This document shows, piece by piece, positions 36,753-49,700 of a DNA stretch of 64,000 nucleotides. Numbering within the stretch: the first letter of the stretch is position 1; every line of letters begins with the position of its first letter. The notes below the pieces were generated by a model. It made no database searches and had not been told where the DNA came from. It worked only from the letters and a program-made list of their open reading frames with translations. Position numbers and translations under genes: made by a program. This stretch comes from Eudromia elegans (lineage: Eukaryota; Chordata; Aves; Tinamiformes; Tinamidae). Where the stretch lies: the NCBI GenBank assembly GCA_003342815.1, contig PTEX01000202.1, positions 805,545 to 869,544 of the forward strand. Reading direction: 5' to 3'.

Positions 36753-37317
36753 CTGAAAGGAAAAATAAAGCAGAGAACATGGATTGGTGATGCAATCCTG
36801 AAGCAAAGTCATGGAGGGTCAAGGAGGAAACCATTATCCTGAGGAGAGGCGGCCACAATNCCTGCACAGTTCCTGCATAATTTCTGATTCTCTCCCAAAC
36901 CTCGGTGAAGGTTTGCAAGTTACCAAACAGCTACTTCTAGATGTTACAGAAATGTTGAAACCAAAAGCCTTTGAGAGACTGATATTGTTTTAAGTCTAAG
37001 ATTAAATGCCACCTCTTAACATCAACAGGCAAATATTTCCCCTTTCTTTCAATTTTATATTTTAACTGTCTCGATTAAGCCTCATGCTGAGCTAGAGGCT
37101 TTCAAAATGGCAAAATTTCTGAATAACTTCAAAGCTGTTCTTCTTAAGCAAAGGTTGCACTGATTTTACTCAATAGTTAATTCTTTAGGAATGCCATTAG
37201 TGGAATAATTATAACCATCTAGTCAGGATTTTCACCAGTGTTCTTGCTTAAACACCATCCTTTTCAATGCAAGTTTCCTGAAGATTTTCTCCATTTCCAG
37301 TTTAAAAAGATTTTCAA

Positions 37318-37456
37318 AGAATCACAGAATCTTTAGANTTGGAAGGTACCTCTAGAGATCATCTAGTCCAACCCTTCTGCTCCAGCAGGGACACCCAGAG
37401 TACATGGCACAGCGTGGCATACAGGCGGGCCTTGAAGATCTCCAGAGAAGAGACTC
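37318..37456 (-). mobile_element. CR1 LINE, short 3'-end fragment
   Basis: On the minus strand this reads as the last 140 bp or so of a CR1 element: the codons around ESP-LEIFK, then a GTTGGACTAGATGATCTC-type block, ending GATTCTGTGATT at the left edge. It is 5'-truncated, as most CR1 copies are. One N lies inside. Just right of 37456 is an A/T-rich stretch with short GAAGATTTT repeats that is not clearly CR1. It sits in the BANK1 intron about 570 bp from the YVLM exon, in the same orientation as the gene. Confidence 0.93.
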
Positions 37457-38339
37457 TAGAAGATTTTTTTGAAGATTTTCCTATCCTTCAAAAAAATTTT
37501 TCTCTGGTGAACGCGTACTGANAGATAATCCTCCTCTTGGCAAGAGTCCACAGCTAAAATTTGTCGCATTGTTTCTTCTTGCCCAGTGAGGAGCTAAATT
37601 AAAGCATATAGAGGAATCTAACCCAGAAGTGATATCAGATACAGTGAAGGTAGGAATGAGGAGCTCCTGGACATCAGCATTTCACTTGACTCACAGGTAA
37701 GTCTACCAGTCAGAGATCACACTAGCGTTTGCATACATGATATAGACTCATACTTGATACTCTTAGAAACAGAATAACAGCAGAATATCTCATTGCAACC
37801 TACTCAAACACTTGCAGAACAAAGAACTTCATATTTAAATTGGGCCTGAGACATTCCTTAGGGTAATCATTCATCAATTCAATTGATTCTTAAGTGTTGG
37901 CCTCCACTGTCTCCCAACTGCCTCCTTTTTGTCACTTTCCTTCAGAAGATTGAATTTCAAATGAGTGTATGTGTGCATATCTCTATATTTTACACAGAAA
38001 AATTACACTACCTATGAGTCTTCACCTGTAGACCCATCTATTGATTAACCTCCTCTTTTTTCCAGATTTTTTTCTCCTCAAGTCACAGCTTTCTCTTCCA
38101 GCATTCAGTGTCACTAAATTTGATAGCCCACATGCTGCCTTGATAATCTCTTTAAGTCTGAACAAGGCATGTTACTGAGAAGTAGGAAATGCTTTACCAG
38201 CACCATTTACAATGCTAAATGAAAGGTTTAGTTTCTGTGNGGCTCAGCAGTGAATTGTTCCATTAAACACCACAACTTGGACTTATTTTGTTCCCTCCAG
38301 GTAATTCAGGCTCTCTCAAACTCACCAGGATATAGTTAG

Positions 38340-38711
38340 CAGCCTGGAGAAGAGAAGACTGAGAGGGGATCTGATCAATGTATATAAATATCTCAAGACA
38401 GGGAGTGAGGAGGAGGGGGCTGGCCTCTTCTCAGTGGTGGCCAGTGATAGAACTAGGGGAAATGGCCAAAAATTGAGGCACCAAAAGTTCCACAGGAACT
38501 TGAGGAAGAATTTCTTAATGGTGAGGGTGACAGAGCACTGGAACAGGCTGCCCAGAGAGGTGGTGGAGTCTCCTTCTCTGGAGATCTTCAAAACCCGCCT
38601 GGACATCACCCTGTGCCACATGCTCTAGGGGACCCTGCGTGTGCAGGGGGGTTGGACTAGATGACCTCTACAGGTCCCTTCCAACCCTAGCCATTCTATG
38701 ATTCTATGATT
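38340..38711 (+). mobile_element. CR1 LINE, 5'-truncated 3' fragment
   Basis: The plus-strand translation runs from [18 protein letters not shown]-like sequence through [20 protein letters not shown], then [20 protein letters not shown] and EIFKTRLD, to a stop and the CR1 3' tail. The tail carries two copies of ATTCTATG ending near 38711. The reading frame is open over most of the copy, so it is younger or better preserved than the one at 6100. It lies in the BANK1 intron, antisense to the gene, and inverted with respect to the 37318-37456 fragment. Confidence 0.95.
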
Positions 38712-41700
38712 CAGGACAGAAAAACATTTCTGCATCCTGAGTAAAGATGTCTGAAGAACATCATGCATGCTTTCCTCCCTGGGACAAACTTCTTTCCTAA
38801 AAGTTCTGGGTAAGCTATGAGATCTTTCTAGCCCTCTAATAAAAATTACTTTTCCTGTAGTCAGTGTATCCATTAGGAAAGCATGAAAAATGCAGCTCTT
38901 TTCAGCCAGTCTTGCAAAGCCTGTAATTTACAGGCTTAACCTAGGCTCTATCTAAATTCTAATACTAAAATCTAATACTAAACTAATTCAATTTACACAC
39001 CTCAGTCAATCTGTCTGCCTACCAGTTTTCTTCATTAAGCCTTTTTCCTGGAAAATAAGACTTCAAACTTCAAGACTTCAAACACTGGCTTAAATTGAAG
39101 CTGCTACATTTAATTTGCTTAGGACAACAGCTACCTAATCCTCTTCTGGACTCCAGATCATTTCTTTCTGCTTCTTGGATAGCATTCAGATTTGCTATCA
39201 GACAAGCTATAAAACATTATCCTGTCATCCTAAGTCCATTCATTTAGAGCTGCAAGTAGCTTCAGGTGCTTGATTTGTTTATAGCATGTAGTCTAGATGT
39301 TTCTTCTAATATCACTTCCAATATTCAGCATTTATAGCTCTGCCAAATGGAGCTTTGCTCACTGACTTCTCTCTCAGGGCTCTATGGCTCAGCATTTCAC
39401 ATCAGAGGAAAGAACAATCCTGGTATGGCTATCCTGCAGACACATCCTTAAAGACCTTTTATGTTATCTATTAAGTGATAACTTGGTCAATCACCTAGAA
39501 CTGAATCTGGGTGTATCATCACCAGAAGAGAAAAACAGTGTGGTTCTGGTGTGACAGAGCCCACAAATCTGCTGACATTGAACCCTAATTCTCCTGGGAC
39601 TTTGAGAAACAAGTTGCCAAATACTGGTCAAAGCTATCACAGTCTTTATGGTCTTGCTATAGAAGCTTGCTATATAAAGCAAAGAGACAAATGGACTTGT
39701 GCTTTAAAAACGATCTGACAGCTTGTGCACAGATACATTAGCATGTAGACTTTTGGGGTCAGTGCAGATCAAAGCATAGACACTGTCTTCTGCCTAGCTT
39801 GTGGTGAACCAAATCCAAAGGGACATGGATCTACTTGTGCTTATACTCGCGGGGTCCATTGAAACTGAACACAGACCTCAGTACCGTGCATTGTTCTTTC
39901 AAAAAGGTATGTGAAAGCAACAGGCTTGAAAGTCTGCAAGTAGATGTGAGCCTGCGAGCTTTCTGTAGCTGAGTAAGACTATGTCCAACTATAAATCACT
40001 TGGCTGAATCATGGAGCTGAAAAGAATTTCAAAAAATTCTTTCTATTATCTAAATTGATAATGGAGTACAGACTAGTACACAAATCAGGGCATTTTGCAC
40101 CCTGATCAATAACCTTTTCCATTTTGACAATGAATTGTTGAAAACTAGCCTTATAAAAACATTTTGTTATTGCTTGCAATTTCCCCCATTAGCTGTATTT
40201 CATTTTGTGCATTCATAAAGTCCTTAAGTGCCTGTGCTACACTGCCCAATTTGTCCTTAGTAACCTGATAAGGCTCCCACTTCCTGAGGCCCTCCTTCTG
40301 CCAGTTGGGCTTTTTAGAGAGCAAGCTGGACTTGTTTTACACTTTCCATTCTTCTTTCACAATAAGGTTGCAGTTCTGTCTTAATAACATTTCCTTAAAA
40401 TATCACTTTTACCTCCTGCGAGACAGCACACAGGAATGTTTCCTTATCCAATCTCCACCAAGCATGCTAGGTGCCTCTCACTAATGTTACCTTCTGTCTG
40501 GACGTTCTCAGTAAGCTTCTACTGACGGATTACAACCCAAGAATGGAGTCCTGCAACCATTTCCTTCACTATCTGTATCATCAGCTACTTAGCAAAAGCA
40601 GCCAAAGTCCGAGTATATTTTTCACAACCAGCTAAAATACAAGTTCTCTGATCTAAAAGAGGGAGGGATGGTCTTCCGAAAAAAAAAAAAAAAGAAATTC
40701 AACTTCTTAAAAATGTAAACAGTGAAGCAGCTTCTATACCCTCTCTCAAGTACAAACTAGAATGTCTTTTCCAAAATGTCTGCTTAAGTTCCAGAAAATT
40801 TAAAAAAAGAATGGACAAGAAACAACATTTTCTAAAGTGACTTAACCTTTTGATAATTCTGTTTCATGCAACTTGCTAGCNTGATAGAAACCTTCACAAA
40901 CTACACAGCTCAAAATCAGGATTGTGTCTTTTAGCAAAGGCTAAAACTCAGCTGGTCTCACCACAAAAATCTACTTTTAGGGATGGTAACCAAGACTGGA
41001 AACAGGCAGAAACTGATTAAATGTCCCTCAAAATAGTGTTACATTTCATACTCCAGGTCCTATGTCAGTGTTTCTTATTTCAAGAGAAGAAGTTTTCCAA
41101 AATCTGAGAACATGCCCTTGCCCCCTTCTCCCTGACACCAACAGAACCCTCCAGGACAACCTCTCTCCTTCAGCAATGTTGCTGGAAGCAATTCAGCTTG
41201 GAAAGCTGCAGAGGCCTTCACGCAGAGGCTGCGCGCTCCCTTCCGCAGTGCTGCATCCTCTTGCTGTGAGGGAATGCAAGCTTGGAGCAAAAAAGCCCAG
41301 AAATAGGGAAAGTAATCTCAGAACCTCAGGGCAGACAAATTATCCTTAGTTGGAGGTTTCCGCCTTTCCTCTCCCACCCATGTAGCAGAGTCACTTTCTA
41401 ATGTGTCTGTTCTTGCTCTCAGGATAGATAAACAGCAATGAAACACAGTTGCTGGCCTTTTTTTTTTTCCTTTTTCTCCCAGGTGACTGGCTCATACTGT
41501 TCCTCAGAGCTACCAGCACTGTCTGTTTAGCCCCCAGATGCAATCACAGAAGTGGATGGGGCCAGGAACATGCTGCGTTTTGACACCCATCTTCCCAGTT
41601 GTCGCTCCATTTCATTGCACCCTCCCTACAGTCCTGGCCCAGCAGGGCGAGGCTGCAGCCCTTGGCACTGTGCCTCTCACAGCCTTCCCCAAAGCCAGGG

Positions 41701-43690
41701 TGAGAAGCAGAAATGTCCTAGCAGATGGTCTCTGCTCGTGCTTCCCCATGTCGTGCAATGCAAGCAGATGCTTTGGCAACCAAGCTCCTTCACTCACTTC
41801 CACCCGAGCTGCAGTCTAGTGACCAGCCATTTCGGTTATAAAAATTCTTGTAACTCTCAAGTTTGCCTTAATGTTACTAATATGCACATATTCCACAATG
41901 TAAAATATTCATCAAAATACTGGAAGTGTTTAAATATTTATTACTCATTCTTCCCAGGGCCCTCTATGAGCACCTGGAGAAATGACTGTGAAGAAGCCAG
42001 CTTCATAAAATTGATTGCATGTGTAAGGCCAGAACCAACACTGCTGTTCAGTAGCTTTATTAATGTTAAGCACTTTCACTACCCTATTACCTTGCTGGCT
42101 AACTCATGCTTGCAAGGAAACAGATGAGGAGACAATACAGATTTCTCTAAAGCTCAGTGCACCTCATTCAAGTCAGTCTTACCATCATATGTAAAAAAAT
42201 ACTCATGAATCAAACCTGTTTTCAAATTTGCTGAGTAAGTGGGGAGACAGGAGGCAGAGAGAAGCTTGACTGCACATTTTCTGCCCCAAAAACACTGAGA
42301 CAGAAAGCAGTTTTACAGCAGGTTGGGCTGAGCAGCCCAGGAGCCAGATCCATCATTTCAAACAGCTGAACTTGGCCTCCTGACCTCAGCAAGTCTCATC
42401 TTAGAGAAAGCTGAAAACAACACACACTACTGTGCCAACCCAAACTGCTGCCTTCTCCACTTGCTCCTAACCTGATGGAGCAAGCAGCTTGGTGGACGTG
42501 GCATACAGCTGGGAGGTCAGTNCAGTCAGCAACCAGAAATACTTTAGGAGATGCTTCTTTGCCCTGTGTGTTTGCAGGAGAAGATTAAGGGTCCAAGACA
42601 TTCCCAGGATTGGTTTGTCATGGACAATGTTCACTGATGCATTTTGCATTATTTCCTCTTGGCTTTCTGTGCAGTATTGAGGTGCTGTGATATCAACAGA
42701 AGGTGAGAGCATCCACAATGTCAGTAACAGCCATTAGCCCACAGAGCTAGAAGTAATGGGCCCGAGCTTGTGTCACCCAAGTTGGGGAGCAAAAAGAACC
42801 AGTATTTCTCATCAGTAACTGTACTTTGAATAAAGCTGCTCATTCTGTGAACAAAAGGCAATGATTACTCCATTACTCCAAATGACTTCTTGGAGTAGCA
42901 AGCAATCATAATTTACTGCAACCCCCATATGCCTTTCTAGCTTCTCATGCAGCAGCTTACAGCATGCGGCTTTTTAGCAGGTGACTGGGCATAAAAAACT
43001 CAGCCATGTTGGCACTTTTTAAATATATGAGCCCTAACTCCTAGGTGCATGTAATTTTCTTACAAAAACATATTCCTTTTGTATACAGAACGCATCATCA
43101 TCTTTCCCAGTGACCCTATTTCTTGTTTGGAATGTTATATGTGTATGATTTATTTGCCTCTTCATTTTAAGTGACCAGTTTTTCCTCTACCAGTACTGCC
43201 CCTACCAGTACAAATTAGGAGGATCTCACTGTGATCTAACAAATCGGCTGCTGACTCAGTGAATCATAACACCTTAAAACAAGACAAATGGCACTAAATC
43301 AGGTAGAGAAGCAAGTAACATAAAACAACGGCAGTAAGGATAATACAGGGCTGGAAAAAACACCTGGGTTTCTGGTCACACCCACAGGAATGCGGAGAAC
43401 ACCTTCTGCACACAGTTCGCTCGAAGTCCTAAAACAGCTACCAAGTTCCTGCAGGCAGAAGGACCAGCAGAATCCCCAAGTCCATGCACTAGCAGTATAA
43501 AACTGCAGCCATAATCACTAAAGATACCAATTATGCAGGATACAAGGACACACAAAACATTCCATGGCCAAAATCCAGTCATTTGGGGAGCAGATTGAAG
43601 GAAATATATGATGAAAACACATGATTTCCAGGATACTAAGAATCCAAGCAAAACAAAAACAACAACTGGCACCCAGCTCTGGTCTCACAT

Positions 43691-43710
43691 ATTACTTCAT
43701 ATGAAGTAAT
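43691..43710. repeat. 20-bp perfect palindrome
   Basis: ATTACTTCAT followed directly by its reverse complement ATGAAGTAAT, with no spacer. It is a single copy as far as I can see, in the long BANK1 intron. It could be a dimeric protein-binding site or chance. Confidence 0.92.
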
Positions 43711-46700
43711 CTACTGTAATCCTATATAATTTCTTTTGGAGCTCTCTTACTAAATCAATTCATCCACATGTTGGCCTTTCAGTCTTTAACTGTATTTCAA
43801 GCAGATTGGCTGCACCGCNTATCAGCCAACTAACAGACCTGAATTGATGCCTATTTGCTTATTCTGCTACTGTGCCCAACTTAACACCTGCATTGTACAT
43901 CCATCTTCAAACCATGGCAAACTTTCTCTGACTTTTAATTGGATTTCTGGTACAAAAAGAAGTCTATCCTCTGCTAAACTTCATCCCCCTGACAAATAAC
44001 CAATAACATCGGAAAAAAAATAGATTTATATCTACAAATATAAACCTCTTTGAATCCTGAAAGTTCATTTATTATGAGACGGCTTTCAAACTACAAGTTT
44101 TACAGAAAAATATTACTGTGGGAGATAGAAAAAAAAAAAACTTTTAATCAGAGAACATTATTGCTACACATGGAAATGCTTTTCCATCACATGAGAGCAG
44201 TCTCCATTTGAAGAACTTGTGCTAACTTTCTCTCTTGTAGGTGTTTCTGCTACTCTCCAATCCAACTACGGAGTATCAGGGAATTCTTTTTTCTGAGCAT
44301 TCAAAACCAAAATGCCTCCTCAGACTCATTTTAGCTCATTTCTCCTTTAATGACAACTCTCGTAACTTCATTTTTCACACACCCACGCCACTTTCTGAAA
44401 GACTTTTCGATCTTGCAGAGTACTGATTCTGCTGAACTGCTGCTTGACAGGCTGTGTAAGCACTGCCAGCACCACAAAAGCTCTCCCATCTTGCCAACAG
44501 GTTAATTTTGCAGTCCAGCAGGATACCAATTATTCTTATTTTGTCTGGGCTAAACAATAACAACCATTCTTTACATAGCTTCTCTTTCACTGGATGACAG
44601 TTACTAAGCTCCTGTTCCCTTAGCTGACTGCCAGGTAGCTGAGGGAGAGGATGGGNGGGGTGTCCTAGGTACAGCCTGCCTGACTTTCCATCCTTTGGCA
44701 CTTCACTGAGGACAAACACCGTCTGATAGAGCAGAAGCAGCTCCAGGCTTTCAGGCTGGTGCATTTCAAAGCCTCATGCTCCTGGCTCCTTAAAAGCATG
44801 TCCTGCACTGGAGTCAAAGGCAACTGCATGTATGCTACTGGCATAACATTTATCTTTTATCATGGGCTGCAGCTCTACAGAATAAATAATTTCCCTATTT
44901 CCTCNATATGTACTGCATATAGTGTTACTTTGGCAAACAGACGCTAATATTTTGGATTAGAAGAACTACATTTAAAAGCCAAAAAAGTTACAACACAATT
45001 TATGTTCTGCTCTCAAATAACAGAAATACCTAAGCTCTCTGGTAACCTCCAAGATTCAGCTTGGGTCCTGCTGCATGCCCAAAAGTAGTTGTTCTTTCAC
45101 AGAAATGTGGGAGCTTTGCTCCGTCTAGCCTAAGTTTTTCTGTATCAAATCTACAGGGAGCGAGATTGTGGTATTTCTACAAAGTACTTCACACACACAC
45201 ATGCACTATTGCTTGCCAATTTCGAGATACAGGTGCTTATATTCAGCTTAAAACCATCTTTATGCTCCTAAACNACAACTGAGATAAGGAAAGGGAACAG
45301 CTATTATCTGCACTTCACTCAACCGTGTCTATTAAAAAAAGCTACTGTTCTCTGGCTGCACACACATACACCAGGAAAAAAAATCTGTGAAAAATTTCTC
45401 CTGGGTGGAAAACATTGGTACAGTATGTGGTAAAATTAGGCNCCTTTTCAGACACAAAAGATGAAAACACAACTCTCTCTTTAAAATATATTCCATGCAA
45501 ATGAAACCTATAGTCAATCAGACAAATTATTAGCCCTTGAATGCTTCCAAACTTGCTGCATGCATTGGCTTTAGACTCCAATATTATAAAATAGTTGTTA
45601 GTTGCAGTCAGCCTAGGGTACTTGTAAATAAAATTATTTTCAATGATCTGTAACAGAGTAATGGAATAATTCTAATAATTAATATTTTAAATGTACTTTT
45701 AATGACTACTAAATAATAATGATTAAATAATAATGGAATATTCCACTTGCATATTTCTGTGGCAATAAACTCTTGTGATGTTTGAGCAAAAATTATGCAA
45801 TGTTGAGTAGGGGCCACATAATATACTACTGAAAGAAATAAAGATTGATCTATCCTAAGTTTGTGAAGCATTTCTCTCTGCCAAGCTCTCTTAAGGAAAA
45901 TACCTAGTTATATTGCTGNTTTTTTATATATAAATTTTCTTTATTTTCTATGACCAGTAACAAACCAATAGCATGGATTCATCACTGCTATGGCACTGCT
46001 CAGACAATGCTCCCAAGGCACAGTACAGCTGTACTTCAATTCTTGGAGACCTCCTGTGAAAGTTCGTGCCACATGCAATCCTCACATCTAGACGAGAGCA
46101 TCCTTCCCGATTTACAGGGCTGCATTTGTTCCAGCTTTCCTCCTGCCTCAACCTGCCATAAACTATACCACTACTTTCCAAATATGCCAAATAAGCATCG
46201 ATCTGTTACACATGGCCCTGATTCCTTTCTGAATTTTGCATGAACAAGTAAGGACTGAACAGCATAATGCATTGATTTGTATGCTATCTACCACAGAATC
46301 TGTCATAGTCTAGGAAAGGTTAAACAAATATGACTGTTTTGCATGTATGTGAAATAAATACAACCGTAACTGATGACTGAACTACAATTTGTTGCTGCTT
46401 GAAGGTAGAAACCAGCTACTTGCACCTGCTAAAAGTCCAGAGTTATTTTTATCACATGGTATTTGTTAAGACCTATTTCTAACTCAGGAGAGCAAGAAAA
46501 AAGAAAAGACAAAGACAAAAGACAAAGTCTCTAGATTTTTGTTTCTAGTTTAAATGTGGAGGGTGACCAAACACTTCTCTTATGCTAATAGCAACAGTAT
46601 TAGAAAATGCTTAGCAAGCACAGTTCACCAAAAATGTCTTTGACAGACATTTTAAAGGCAGCTGTTACTAGTTTAGAACTTGTTATGAATATGGATCACA

Positions 46701-49700
46701 AATACTACCTTGTCAGTATGCAGTTTCAGTTCTCAAGATCAGATACCGAAATTCAGAAAGAAGGAGAAAAGAACAAAATAAAAGTAGAAGAGGAAAGAGA
46801 CTTTTATGTAAGACAAAATATCAGACTCTCAGTGTGTGGCTTCCTACAACATCACATTTTTATTTAATACCAGTATATTAGCCTACTGCAATTAGCTTTA
46901 CTGTTGCTTTACTTTTTTTATAATTCACAGTCAGAATCCAGAAGCTAANTTGCTCAGCTTTATAATTTAGAGCAGTGGGCCAAGTTCTGCATTTGGCAGG
47001 CACACCTGCTGCATTAGAATAAAACATGATGCTAATGAACTTGGAGCATAATACATTAGCAGATTGTTTTTTTTCCTGCTTCCATCTCTCTCAGACACCT
47101 TGTTGCCACTGGTATCAGTAACATAATGCCACAGAACAGGACAATTTAAGAAAACACAGATACTGTAGTTACAAAGGAGCTGGATCACACCTTCTCATCT
47201 CTTTTTTATTTTCTAAGAGATTTTTTATTTTTCCTTGCAGGAAAACAGACATTTCTCACTAGCTCCTTCCCCTCCTTCTGCTTTCCTCCAGCACCATACA
47301 GCACAATAGCTATCCAATATGAAGGTGAGGCAAACCTTCAGCAGCTGGAAGAAGCCCAGTAACAGGCTAGAAGGGAAAGACCAGCAGTAGGCACTTAGGA
47401 AAGGACATCCAGTTTATTCTTTGCCCTGCAGCCTCTGCCAACACACTTTACTACAACATGTGCATGCAGGGTAACACTCTGGGGGCAGACCTTCTTCTTT
47501 AATAAATTGTCTGCCAACCTCCAAGCAACTATAATAATTTACATGGAACTGAAAAGCTTGTATCTTTTACTTTCTGTCTAGATAGATGTAGCCGGGTAGG
47601 AAGAATGTCTCAATCTTAAAGTCTATAAAAGCNACCTGTAAAAACTGGTCTATGGGGAAAAAACGAATTCCAGACAAATGTACTCTATTGCTTGCTACCA
47701 ACTAGCACTTCAAGTTCACTTGTCACAGCTGACCTCCTATTAAATGCACTTATCCTGGCAGGCAGGAATCACAAAGTCAGATAAAGGCTGCACTGTATTA
47801 ACTGATCCCCACAGCACTCTGCTATTGTTTTGCAATGGACTACTGCGTGTCTTGCCTGTCATCTTGTTCCTCCAACTATTACTGTGTGAATTCCCTTTTG
47901 TGGAAATCTAATAACGCGTATAAACCCTGACATGCAGTTCCTGTGATGGGCAAGTCTTTGATATTCACATTTCACTGAACAAACTTGCAGTATGTGTAAC
48001 TTCATACAGCAGGATATGATGCTGAGAAAGTTTAGAAATGGGATTTATTGTGGAGTATGGAAACTATTTTTAAATAATCTCTAATACTAAAGAGAGGTTA
48101 TTTATCACCACAGCAGACAATTTTTGAGCATTGAGAGATATAACTGCTTATTCACCAGAAACAGACAAGTAGGAAATCTTAAATTCCATATATTTTTAAA
48201 TTCAAAAGCTCTAACAGACACTATAAAGAAGATACAATTCTGCTGCAGAGGAATTAGGTTGTAAAGAATACAAAAACCACATAACCCCAGAGAATTTCAT
48301 ACAGATACTTCCATTTCAACCAAAAGTGCTTGAAAATTTGTTCCCCTGTGACTGCCAGATGAACTGGTCTGCTGCAGGAACCCAAGAATATAAAAAAAAA
48401 TTAATATACCTGGGGTAAGAGGACTACACGTGATCTAATATCTAGCTTTACCAAACTGGTTAAAATTCCCAAACATTCCATAAAAACAGGCAGTCACACA
48501 ATACAGGTGAGGATAGAGTCTTGCATTTTACTCAATTACCAACTTGTCTTGCTGTTTCCTATACTTCTTATCCTGCCTTTCATGTTTCCTGTACTTTAGA
48601 TAAGCTAAGGTATAATATACGAAATCCAGACCATGAGTACTGTGCAGATTTGTGCAGATAAAGAAATGTCTTTGCCACTGATTCAAAAAGGATGTCTCAC
48701 CTTCCGTGCAGTGGATTCTGCAGTGGTGTAGGGGCTTTGTATGACACCACATGAATATGAAGACAGCCTACCTTTTTCAACCCAAAAAATAAGACAAGCT
48801 CCGACATTTGACTCACAAACATATTACTAATGATGATGGCAGACTGGCACATCTGGAAGGAAGACAAAAAGGACGATAAGAGAAACTGTGGGTCTTCTTC
48901 CCAAGATTTATCCGAGACTGACAGTAACCCCCTTGTGCTGCCAGAAAGGGAACTGGGCTCCATTACAAATAGGGATGCACTTGGCATCATTTCTCCTCAC
49001 ATAAAATAAAGTAAGAAGAAAGAAAAAAAAATCAGGCCACTCTCCTGTGCAATTCAGCTGCATACTTTTGGAAACCATGCAGTCTTCTGTGTCCTAGATT
49101 TGTCTTTGATGAAGCAAGCAGAGACAAGGCAGCAGCATGTTCAAGAGAAGGATGGGAAAACAGAGGAACACTCACTACCAAACTCATCATCTAATAATAA
49201 ATGATTAAACCCAAGAGATTGGATTGAGGTTTTATACTTCAGCAGTCTTCCAGTGCAGACACTCAGGATGATAATTTATCAACTCAATAAAAACCTTAAC
49301 AGAAAAACAACAATCTTACTTCTGTGACAAAGCATTGATGTTTCCAGGGAGAAGAAATTTTAGTACTTTCACAAATGCAATACAGGAGGGTTCTGTCTTG
49401 CTTTGGTTTTGGGTCACAAGCTCTTTGTTATCTGAGGGTGGTAAGACCAGTGTTGGACATAAGCTTCCTGCCAGTTTACCTTGCAGAAAGGCCACCCTAA
49501 AAACACTCTTCACACAGTTACTACCTTTTCTTTCCCCCAAACTAATAAATTCCTTTTTATATTTATTTTGGGAGTATTTGACGTATTTCTCTATTTTTCA
49601 CCCTTGCACTTCTGGCTCCTCAGAATCCAACCTCATTTGGGATTCTGAAACAAATAATGAAATTGCAATAAATTGCTAAAAAAGAAAAAATATTTTAATT

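Noticed and set aside
41552-42127. 191-codon plus-strand open frame
   Set aside because: No known domain, antisense in a BANK1 intron, overlapped by another frame of 93 codons, and composition that changes from GC-rich to AT-rich midway. Best read as chance.
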